NCBI GenBank assembly: GCA_946625225.1
Contig: CAMOTA010000079.1
Location: 1 to 12,749 of the forward strand
Direction: 5' to 3'
Source of the DNA: UBA9715 sp003452695
GTDB lineage: Bacteria > Actinomycetota > Coriobacteriia > Coriobacteriales > Eggerthellaceae
Length of the DNA stretch: 12,749 nt
Part shown: positions 6,228-12,565 of the stretch, piece by piece
Layout of the letters: each line of letters starts with the position of its first letter
How positions within the stretch are numbered: position 1 is the stretch's first letter
Notes under the pieces: model-generated
What the model was told of the DNA's origin: nothing
Databases searched by the model: none
Seen by the model: the letters and a program-made list of their open reading frames with translations, nothing else
Position numbers and translations under genes: made by a program

Positions 6228-7121
6228 ATGGATATGAATGCAACGTTGGACATACAGGAGAAGTCTGCACGCCAGCTGGTTGCCGTGCTGGAAGGCGAAA
6301 ACGACATCGTGCGCATCGTCGACCCGGTGTCGCGCAAGGTCCTGTACTGGCCAGCGGCCGACCGCGGCGACGTCGATTGCCCGTGCATGGAATGCAACGC
6401 CGTGTGGGGGCGTGCCGAGCGCTGCCCCAACTGCTCGTCGCTGGAAGCGCTGAAGCTTTCCCAGCGCACCTTCAAGATGGAGCTGAACCACAACCGCGCG
6501 TTCTGGGTAACGTCGCGTCCGCTGAACCTGGAAGGCAAGCCCTGCGTGCTGGAAACCGTGAACGACGTAACGGAAGGCCTGCTCGTGGAAGGCGGCGACC
6601 ACGATTCGGTGATCAGCCTGATAAGCAGCCTGAACCACCTCGTCATGACCGATGCGCTCACGTCGCTGTACAACCGCCGCTTCCTGGACGAGTTCGCGCA
6701 TCGCCTGCCCGAGCTGCAGCGCGCGGGCAAGAGCGTGACCGTGGCCATGATCGACCTGGACGGCATGAAGCATATAAACGACACGTACGGGCATCCCGCG
6801 GGCGATGCCGTGCTGAAAGACGTCGCCGGCTTCCTGAAGCTGAACTACTCGGTGCGCGACGGGCGCCGCGAACGCTATGCCGTGCGCTACGGCGGAGACG
6901 AGTTCCTGCTGGTGGATGTGGGAAGCGACCCCGCGGCGTTCGAATCCGACGTGCGCGACCGCTACGCCAGCATGCGCCTTACCTGCTACTTCGGGGAAAT
7001 CTCCTTCCCGTTTTCCCTGAGCTGCGGCTTTGCCTCCACCGACGACTGCGGCTACGACTGGGATGTTCTCGTAACCGTGGCCGACCGCCTGATGTACGCC
7101 CACAAACGGTCCCGCAGATAA
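6228..7121 (+). CDS. PAS-like/GGDEF diguanylate cyclase with a cysteine cluster
   Basis: From ATG 6228 this is a 297-residue protein with no signal peptide or membrane segment, so probably cytoplasmic. Residues 10-120 look like a PAS-type sensor. They carry five cysteines at 51, 53, 56, 66 and 69 (CPCMEC...RCPNC), suggesting metal, cluster or redox sensing; this is inference. A short linker leads to a GGDEF domain (about 141-295) with TDALTSLYNRR, metal-binding D176 in MIDLDGM and an intact GGDEF at 222-226. It should therefore make c-di-GMP from two GTP. The inhibitory I-site RxxD is absent: the position reads RRER. The start is uncertain. No ribosome binding site precedes 6111, 6177, 6192, 6228 or 6234. 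TATATT at 6221-6226 would place a transcription start close to ATG 6234, giving a leaderless message. The 3' end faces the minus-strand NYN gene across a long inverted repeat. Confidence 0.88.
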   Translation: MDMNATLDIQEKSARQLVAVLEGENDIVRIVDPVSRKVLYWPAADRGDVDCPCMECNAVWGRAERCPNCSSLEALKLSQRTFKMELNHNRAFWVTSRPLNLEGKPCVLETVNDVTEGLLVEGGDHDSVISLISSLNHLVMTDALTSLYNRRFLDEFAHRLPELQRAGKSVTVAMIDLDGMKHINDTYGHPAGDAVLKDVAGFLKLNYSVRDGRRERYAVRYGGDEFLLVDVGSDPAAFESDVRDRYASMRLTCYFGEISFPFSLSCGFASTDDCGYDWDVLVTVADRLMYAHKRSRR

Positions 7122-7130
7122 CAACGCTCT

Positions 7131-7235
7131 GTGTGTGTCAGGGTGACGTTTCTCTTGATACACGCCCCAGCGTGCCGGTGAAGACTTCTTCTACGACGGC
7201 GCGTGTGCCAAGAGAAACGTCCCCCTGACACACAC
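7131..7235. repeat. Large inverted repeat (35-bp arms) between convergent genes
   Basis: Arm 7131-7165 pairs with 7201-7235 at 33 of 35 positions, counting one wobble; mismatches are at 7144/7222 and 7158/7208. The loop is 35 bases. The arm contains GTGTGTCAGGG and GACGTTTCTCTTG. It lies between the 3' ends of the GGDEF gene and the NYN gene and could serve as a bidirectional terminator. The GGGGACGTTTCT style recalls REP-type intergenic repeats mobilised by RAYT transposases in other bacteria; that link is from memory only. Confidence 0.85.
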
Positions 7236-7252
7236 GTCCGCTGGCGTGGCGC

Positions 7253-7795
7253 CTATGCGTTGTCGCGCAGGGCCTTCAGCTTGGCCAGCGTGTCCGCGTC
7301 GATGCGGCCGGCTACCGTGCGCTTTTCCGACACCTTGGGCGTTTCGTCCAGCACGGCGTCGTGGTAGTAGCGGTCTATCTCGATGCTGAACCCCTCGGCG
7401 CTCATGCGATCCACGCCCAGGCCGAACACGGTGTCCTGGATGCCGGCGTCGCTCGTTACCACCAGCACTTCGTAACCGTTCTCGCGCCCTTCGAAGGCAA
7501 GCTTCTCTATAATCTTGTCCGCCGACGACCCGGCGGGGGAGAACACCACGCTCACGCCGCCGACCTTCTGTTCCTCGCCGGTCGATTCCACGTTGCCGCC
7601 GCCGTCGAACACCACGGTTGCATGGTACTCGCGCCCCGCGTAGTGCACGACGTCGTTCAACAGCATCTCGCGCGCCCGGTTGAACCAGTCGTGGTCGTAG
7701 TCGGGCATGTCCAGCGAAATGTTCTTGTACCGCCCTCCCGACCGCAACACGTTGAACCCGTCCACGATAAGCAGCCTCTTGCGATCCTTCGCCAT
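7253..7795 (-). CDS. YacP/Rae1-type NYN-domain ribonuclease
   Basis: This 180-residue protein is a single NYN (PIN-like) domain of the YacP family (formerly DUF901). In Bacillus subtilis the family member Rae1 is a ribosome-associated endonuclease that cuts mRNA in the A site. The protein begins LLIVDGFNVLR with D12 and N15. Further acidic residues fit the metal-binding site: D64 in VVFDGGG, D93 in SADKIIE and D116 in VVTSDAGIQD. ATG 7795 is preceded on the minus strand by AAGGGG four bases away. The gene starts 25 bases after the rlmB stop codon, so the two are probably co-transcribed; the same pair is adjacent in B. subtilis (yacO-yacP). The C-terminal tail is charged and rich in Lys and Asp. 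Family assignment is firm; the A-site cleavage role is by homology. Confidence 0.92.
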   Translation of the reverse strand: MAKDRKRLLIVDGFNVLRSGGRYKNISLDMPDYDHDWFNRAREMLLNDVVHYAGREYHATVVFDGGGNVESTGEEQKVGGVSVVFSPAGSSADKIIEKLAFEGRENGYEVLVVTSDAGIQDTVFGLGVDRMSAEGFSIEIDRYYHDAVLDETPKVSEKRTVAGRIDADTLAKLKALRDNA

Positions 7796-7820
7796 CTCGC
7801 CCCTTCCCGTGTCGGCCGTG

Positions 7821-8567
7821 CTACCAGTTCTGCCGCAGCCACTCGTACATGCAGGCGGTGGCGGATTGCGCGACGTTCAGCGACTCCACCTGCCCGAGCA
7901 TCGGAAGGCGGCCGGCCATGTCGCAGTTCTCCAGCACGAGGCGCGATACGCCGTCGTGCTCGTTTCCCAAGACCAGCACGATCTTGCCCTTCAGGTTCAC
8001 GTCCCACATCTCGTTTTGGGAATGCTCGGTGGCGGCGCAGGCCCAGAAGCCGGCTTCCTTGAAGCGCTCGATGGCCGCTGTCATGTTGGAAGTCTGGGCG
8101 ATGGGCAGGTGCGCCACGGCGCCGGCCGAGCTCTTGTAGGTGGAAGCTTCCACGCGGGCACTGCGCTTGTTGGGGATGATCAGGCCCGACGCGCCGACTG
8201 CTTCCGCCGAGCGTATGATGGCGCCCAAGTTTCCCGCATCGGTCAGGTGGTCGCAGAGCACCACGAGCGCCCGCCCGTCGTGCGATTCGGCGAAGTCCTC
8301 GGCGGCGCCCAGCACGTCGCCGAGCCCCACGTAGGGGAAGGGCCTCGTCTCGGCCATGACGCCCTGGTGGCTGCCGCGTGCGGATTTCTGATCCAGCTCG
8401 TCGCGCGGCACGTTTATCACGGGAATGTCGCGCTGCTTCGCCTTGCGCAGGATGTCTTGAATCATGGGGTCGCGTTTCACGTAGTCGCCCATCAGCACCT
8501 TTTTCAACGGCACGTCAGTGCGCATCGCCTCGATGACCGGCCGCTTTCCTTCTACGTAATCCGCCAT
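7821..8567 (-). CDS. rlmB: 23S rRNA (guanosine-2'-O-)-methyltransferase RlmB-like, SpoU family
   Basis: This 248-residue SAM-dependent 2'-O-ribose methyltransferase of the SpoU/TrmH family most likely modifies 23S rRNA, as RlmB does at G2251 in E. coli. Residues 1-75 form the substrate-binding domain (YVEGKRPVIEAM). The rest is the knotted SPOUT domain with its three motifs: TDAGNLGAIIRSAEAVGA, VLVLGNEHDGVSRLV and LPMLGQVESLNVAQSA. The catalytic Asn, Glu and SLN positions are all present. The start is ATG 8567, with GAAAGGG six bases upstream; an in-frame TTG at 8588 has no such support. It heads a two-gene unit with the NYN nuclease. TrmH-like relatives that act on tRNA cannot be excluded, but the N-terminal domain and the yacP neighbour favour RlmB. 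Confidence 0.93.
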   Translation of the reverse strand: MADYVEGKRPVIEAMRTDVPLKKVLMGDYVKRDPMIQDILRKAKQRDIPVINVPRDELDQKSARGSHQGVMAETRPFPYVGLGDVLGAAEDFAESHDGRALVVLCDHLTDAGNLGAIIRSAEAVGASGLIIPNKRSARVEASTYKSSAGAVAHLPIAQTSNMTAAIERFKEAGFWACAATEHSQNEMWDVNLKGKIVLVLGNEHDGVSRLVLENCDMAGRLPMLGQVESLNVAQSATACMYEWLRQNW

Positions 8568-8616
8568 GTTCAGCCCTTTCGCTCGCAAAAAGATTCACGA
8601 AAGTGTATCACAACGA

Positions 8617-8656
8617 AGCAGCGCCCGCCCCATCATGGAACGGTGCGGGCGCTGCT
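8617..8656 (-). terminator. 12-bp hairpin after the leucine-rich repeat gene
   Basis: AGCAGCGCCCGC (8617-8628) pairs perfectly with 8645-8656 around a 16-base loop. On the minus strand it lies between the LRR stop codon and the rlmB start, and is followed by the weakly T-rich TTCGTTGTG. It probably ends the LRR transcript, so that rlmB is transcribed separately. Confidence 0.65.
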
Positions 8657-8702
8657 GCACACGCGCCTTCAGAATGAACTGCCAAGCAGCTGCAAGGCGG
8701 CT

Positions 8703-9785
8703 CTATAGCCTGAGCGTACGGCCTTTCCCGGCCTTCTGCCATTTCTTTAGCGCAGCCGTGGTCTTCTTGTTGAAGCTGTTGCCAGATGCGGAAAGCATCT
8801 TCAGCTTCTTGTTCTTGCTTATGTCCAGCGTCTTCAGGTTGCAGTGGCTTACATCTAGCTTTTTCAGGTTCGGCATCTTGCCCAGGGCAATCTTGCAATT
8901 CTTGCAGCCTCCCACGTACAGAACCTTCAGGTGGTGAATGCCGTTCACAGACAGTTTGGACACATCGGTAAAAGCGAGTTCTAGCGCCTTGGGCGTATCG
9001 AACGTGAATCCGTTAGCCAGATTCGAGCCCCAAATATGCAGCACGCGGAGATTGGCGGGTTTTATGTCCAGCTTCTTCGTAACCGTAGACCGGCTCAGGT
9101 TGAAGTGCGCAAGCTTCGGGTTCTTGCCGAATATTATCTCGTCGATGGTGCAGCCGGTTTGCACCTGAGAGCCTATGCTCAGCGCCTTCAGGCTCTTGCA
9201 TTTGGACACGTCGAGGCTCTTCATGGTGGAGCCCAGAATGGCATCGCTCCGAAGGGTCACGCACACGACGGGCTTGCCGCCTATCTTGTTCGGCACGACC
9301 ACATCGGCATCCGCAGGTCCTTTGTAACCGGTGATGTAGACCCCGTAGCCGCAGTTGTAACCGGGGCCGCCGCCGCCGTATGCAACACCGCCGCTTCCAC
9401 CGGTCCAGCTCTCGGCGAATTCGGGTCCATTGCCCTTCTTGCGCGTGACCTTCAGGTTGTCGACCATCTTGGTGCCGAACCAGATTTTCGACTTCTGCAC
9501 ATTTTCCCGCCCGTCGACGTAGCGCCCCACCTTGTACTCGAAAGCGCTCGCCTTGGTGGCCTGCGTTGCCAGGTTGCCCTGGGTTGCCAGGCCACCCTGC
9601 GTCGTCGGGCTGCCCTGCGTTACCAGGCTGCCAGCGTTCAGGTTCTTGTTTGCGTCGTCGTCTGCCGCCAGCGCGGGGCGCGCCAGGCCGAAAGACAGGA
9701 AAACGGCAACCGTTGCTGCAATTGCCAAAGCAATCAGCGGCAACCGCATGCCGTTAAACGCCCTACTCTCCGTTGTCTGTTTCAT
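8703..9785 (-). CDS. Secreted BspA-like leucine-rich repeat protein
   Basis: This 360-residue protein has an N-terminal signal peptide: MKQTTESRAFNGMR, a hydrophobic stretch at about residues 14-33, then a likely cut after ARPALA at residue 40. Next come four 6-residue repeats of the LATQGN type (54-77). A module at about 125-185 contains GYGVYITGYKG and VVVPNKIGGKPVV, the IPxxIxGxPV style of BspA-like surface LRR proteins. Irregular leucine-rich repeats follow to near the end (for example LKSLDVSKCKSLKALSI, LKKLDVSHCNLKTLDIS). There is no LPxTG signal or C-terminal membrane segment, so it is probably released or held non-covalently. The start at 9785 has AGGAGG four bases upstream, better than an ATG at 9812. 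The AT-richer, Lys-rich composition differs from the neighbours. Adhesion or host interaction is a family-based guess. Confidence 0.88.
   Translation of the reverse strand: MKQTTESRAFNGMRLPLIALAIAATVAVFLSFGLARPALAADDDANKNLNAGSLVTQGSPTTQGGLATQGNLATQATKASAFEYKVGRYVDGRENVQKSKIWFGTKMVDNLKVTRKKGNGPEFAESWTGGSGGVAYGGGGPGYNCGYGVYITGYKGPADADVVVPNKIGGKPVVCVTLRSDAILGSTMKSLDVSKCKSLKALSIGSQVQTGCTIDEIIFGKNPKLAHFNLSRSTVTKKLDIKPANLRVLHIWGSNLANGFTFDTPKALELAFTDVSKLSVNGIHHLKVLYVGGCKNCKIALGKMPNLKKLDVSHCNLKTLDISKNKKLKMLSASGNSFNKKTTAALKKWQKAGKGRTLRL
9555..9626 (-). repeat. Four 18-bp coding repeats (LVTQGS/PTTQGG/LATQGN/LATQAT)
   Basis: Residues 54-77 of the LRR protein are four tandem 6-residue units encoded by degenerate 18-bp repeats. 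They sit just after the signal peptide and likely form a flexible spacer whose copy number may vary between strains. Confidence 0.8.
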
Positions 9786-9829
9786 ATACCCTCCTGCGTA
9801 CGAGTCCCTCATGCAAAAACACGTTAGGA

Positions 9830-9835
9830 ATTATA
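9830..9835 (-). promoter_or_regulatory. -10 box (TATAAT) of the LRR gene
   Basis: The minus strand reads TATAAT here, 45 bases before the chosen LRR start, which would give a 5' leader of about 38 bases. No clear -35 hexamer is visible at the usual distance. Confidence 0.5.
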
Positions 9836-9920
9836 TCGTCTTTACCCGAACAGCGTGGGCCGAGCGACCAGGCGCTCCCAGGTTAAGTGTCTGAAGAATC
9901 GGCCTAAAAGGGCCCTATTA

Positions 9921-10076
9921 GGGAGACGCGTCTTTATCATGCCGGCCCAGTGCGCACGGGACGGCGCGCTTCGCCTTCAAAACTCATTTGCCCACGTCAG
10001 TGGGCGCATTCGATTTTCAGGCGAATCGTACTCGCCCCGTGCACCCTGGCCTCGACAGCATAAAGACGCGTCTCCC
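9921..10076. mobile_element. 156-bp fold-back MITE-like element with TA flanks
   Basis: The ends are perfect 17-bp inverted repeats (GGGAGACGCGTCTTTAT at 9921-9937; its complement at 10060-10076). Both sides are flanked by TA (9919-9920, 10077-10078), consistent with a TA target duplication. Inside, further pairs stay in register: GCACGGG (9954-9960) with 10036-10042; CGCTTCGCC (9967-9975) with 10020-10028 at 8 of 9; GCCCAC (9990-9995) with 10000-10005. The whole element is therefore an imperfect palindrome centred near 9998. It encodes no protein. Its ends match 15 of 17 bases with the IS remnant at 12566. Confidence 0.85.
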
Positions 10077-10092
10077 TAGGTGTTATGCCACG

Positions 10093-10120
10093 TTGACAGT
10101 GTTGGATTTTGAATCATAAT
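10093..10120 (+). promoter_or_regulatory. Sigma-70-type promoter of the membrane diguanylate cyclase gene
   Basis: TTGACA (10093-10098) is followed after 16 bases by CATAAT (10115-10120), a near-perfect vegetative promoter. Transcription would begin near 10127, leaving a leader of about 110 bases. It lies 16 bp beyond the MITE-like element. It also argues against an ATG at 10119, which overlaps the -10 box. Confidence 0.75.
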
Positions 10121-10238
10121 GTTTCAGGGTCTCTATACGGGGTGGCCAGGGCGCGGTTTCAACAAACAGGGAATACAGGCTTCGCTCTTCTGTTCGGAAA
10201 AAGAGGCATTTGTGCAACACGACTTATGGAGATGCCAT

Positions 10239-12398
10239 ATGGGTCAAAAGCGCCCGCATACGATAGGCTCCGGCATAGCAATTCGGGCTTGGTTGAGCAG
10301 GTGGGGGGCGTTTCACCCGGCTTTCATCGTCTTGCTCCTGCTGTTTATCGCTGTTGGCGCTTTTCCGGCACATGCTCATGCCGAAACCGTGCGGATCGGT
10401 TATTTCGAATCGGAGAAGTATGGATACATTGGCGCAGATGGCGATTTGCGCGGCTACGACGTTCAGCTTTCGAAGACGATCGGCATGTACGGCGGCTTCG
10501 ATGCCGATATGCGCGGTTACGACAACGTGCCGGATATGGAGGAAGCGCTTCGCACCGGAGAGGTAGACGCTCTCATCGATTTCCTGAAGACCGATAAGCG
10601 CGAACAGGAATTCATTTTCACCAACAGCCCCATCTTGGAAGAACTGGTGAGCGTTTATTCAGACGACATTCCCAATGCGCCGATCGGCAGCAGCGCCGCC
10701 GAGATAGAAGCGCTTCGAATAGGCTATGTGTCCGACGCCGGATTCTTGAACTATTTCATGGACTATTGCACCGACAACGGCATATCGCCTCAGTTGGTCG
10801 CCTTCCACGACGAGGACGAGATGCATTCCGCCATGGACCAGGGAAAGACAGATGCCTGCATGACCGGCAGCGCGGTTCCCACCGGATACAAGGTGCTCTT
10901 GACTTTGCCTCCGCTCGGCTCGTACCTGATGCTCCGCGCGGGAGACGAATCGTTGCGCAACCGCATCGATTCGGCAATCGCCCAGATAAGAACGGACAAC
11001 CCCGACTACATATCGAACCTTTACCAGCTCTACGTGGCCTCCCACAACAAGGAGATGTCGCCGCTGACCTCGCAGGAGCGGGAATACCTTGCAAAGCACC
11101 CCGTGCTCTCCGTGGCCATCGTGCGCCACGCCGAGCCGTTCGTGGTCGAAAAAGACGACGGTACCATTGGCGGCGTTATACCGGACTACTACAAGGCGCT
11201 TGGAAAAAAGCTCGGCGTAACGTTCGACTTCGTGGTGTACGAGAAGACGCAAGATGCGATCGACGCTGTATCCAGCGGCAAAACAGATATCCTCGGCCAC
11301 TACTACGGCGACATCATCATAGCGGAGCGGGACGACCTGTACGATACGATGGAGTACGGTTCGACTGAATGCGCCCGTCTCACCAGGAGTAATTTTAACG
11401 GCAAGATGCAAACAGCCGCCGTGACGAACCGAACGGCGTATTTGCTGGCCGAGCAGATCGAGGCGGATATCAAGCTAGAGACCTACCCCAATCTCGAAGC
11501 CTGCTACCAGGCCCTCATGCGCGGCGACGTGGATGCCATGGTAGGATCGATGACCGGGGTCACCTGGTTGATCAACCAGCATACGATGCGCGGAATCAGC
11601 TTATCCATCTTGCCCGAGGTCACGCTTGGCACGCGGGGCGCCGTCTCGCGCGATAATTCCACCCTCCTGTTCGTGCTGAACAAGGCCATCGCGGTATCGG
11701 GCGGGAGCATGAACGAGGCGGTCATCGAGAATGCCATCGACAGCAAAACCGATTTACTCACGGCTTTGGAAAACCTGCCCTTGGGATTCACCGTCGGCAT
11801 TGGCGCCGTTCTGATGCTCCTGGTAATTATGCTTATCGTGGCGCTCGTCTTGCTGGCGCGCAGCAGCAGGGAGCGCCTTGCCTTGCTGAATCGGGAAATG
11901 AACGTGGACAGCCTCACCGGTGCCGGGAGCCGTCGTTTCGGTACAGAGCTGCTGGGTCGCGAGTTGCTCCTTTTCCGCCGCTACGGCGACGGCCCGATGC
12001 TCGCGATGCTCGATATAGACCATTTCAAAGAGAAAAACGACACGTTAGGGCACGAATACGGTGACTTCGTGCTGAAGCGGGTCGTGGAGGTTATCCGGGC
12101 GACGATACGGAAGTCCGATACGGTAATCCGCTGGGGCGGTGACGAGTTCATCCTGCTGTTCCCGCGGACTCAGGGCGATGATGCCAACCGCGTCTTGGAG
12201 AAAGTGGTCACGGCAATAAGCAATGCCGATTTCACGATGGATGGAACGGGCCAGCAGGTCACGATTTCCGTTGGCGCATCGTTCTTCCAGCCTGAAGATC
12301 TGGACATAACACCAGCCCTGCGCCGTTGCGACACTGCGCTGTACGAGGCGAAAACCACTCGCAACACCTATCATATATTCTCAGGCGAAGATAATTAA
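10239..12398 (+). CDS. Membrane diguanylate cyclase with two periplasmic solute-binding domains
   Basis: This 719-residue protein has a signal or anchor segment (hydrophobic about 28-40, then AFPAHAHAE). Two SBP_bac_3-like ligand-binding domains follow outside the membrane, at about 50-275 (VRIGYFES...) and about 287-505 (HPVLSVAIVRHAEPF). A membrane helix covers about 517-539. A cytoplasmic GGDEF domain (about 555-719) has DSLTGAGSRR, MLDIDHFKEKND and an intact GGDEF at 633-637. The inhibitory I-site is present as RKSD (624-627), so product feedback is expected. It should convert extracellular ligand binding, perhaps of an amino acid or other small polar molecule, into c-di-GMP synthesis. 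The ligand cannot be read. ATG 10239 has GGAG seven bases upstream; an in-frame ATG at 10119 falls inside the promoter. Double binding-domain sensors of this kind resemble BvgS in layout. Confidence 0.93.
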   Translation: MGQKRPHTIGSGIAIRAWLSRWGAFHPAFIVLLLLFIAVGAFPAHAHAETVRIGYFESEKYGYIGADGDLRGYDVQLSKTIGMYGGFDADMRGYDNVPDMEEALRTGEVDALIDFLKTDKREQEFIFTNSPILEELVSVYSDDIPNAPIGSSAAEIEALRIGYVSDAGFLNYFMDYCTDNGISPQLVAFHDEDEMHSAMDQGKTDACMTGSAVPTGYKVLLTLPPLGSYLMLRAGDESLRNRIDSAIAQIRTDNPDYISNLYQLYVASHNKEMSPLTSQEREYLAKHPVLSVAIVRHAEPFVVEKDDGTIGGVIPDYYKALGKKLGVTFDFVVYEKTQDAIDAVSSGKTDILGHYYGDIIIAERDDLYDTMEYGSTECARLTRSNFNGKMQTAAVTNRTAYLLAEQIEADIKLETYPNLEACYQALMRGDVDAMVGSMTGVTWLINQHTMRGISLSILPEVTLGTRGAVSRDNSTLLFVLNKAIAVSGGSMNEAVIENAIDSKTDLLTALENLPLGFTVGIGAVLMLLVIMLIVALVLLARSSRERLALLNREMNVDSLTGAGSRRFGTELLGRELLLFRRYGDGPMLAMLDIDHFKEKNDTLGHEYGDFVLKRVVEVIRATIRKSDTVIRWGGDEFILLFPRTQGDDANRVLEKVVTAISNADFTMDGTGQQVTISVGASFFQPEDLDITPALRRCDTALYEAKTTRNTYHIFSGEDN

Positions 12399-12565
12399 GC
12401 CGCTAAAGGCAACCGTCGCCATAGAGCATCGCATCACCTGCCCTCGCTTCCTGGCGCCCCCTTCCGTCAGTTATGGCCTCATTCGCACATGGTCCACGCG
12501 CGGTTGCGGTCACTGGGTTTCGGGTTTTAACACGCTTTGCTTTACCGTACAGCATAAGTACGCTA
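12399..12565. other. Intergenic stretch with no gene seen
   Basis: Between the diguanylate cyclase stop codon and the IS remnant I see no supported gene, RNA or strong hairpin. A CTA at 12563-12565 directly abuts the IS terminal repeat and may be part of the target site. Confidence 0.5.

Noticed and set aside
9036..9827. 263-codon plus-strand open frame opposite the LRR gene
   Set aside because: It is antisense to a gene with a signal peptide, ribosome binding site and recognisable repeats, and shows no domain of its own.
10119..10238. Upstream start for the membrane diguanylate cyclase
   Set aside because: The ATG at 10119 overlaps the CATAAT -10 box, has no ribosome binding site, and would put a non-hydrophobic 40-residue leader before the signal segment.
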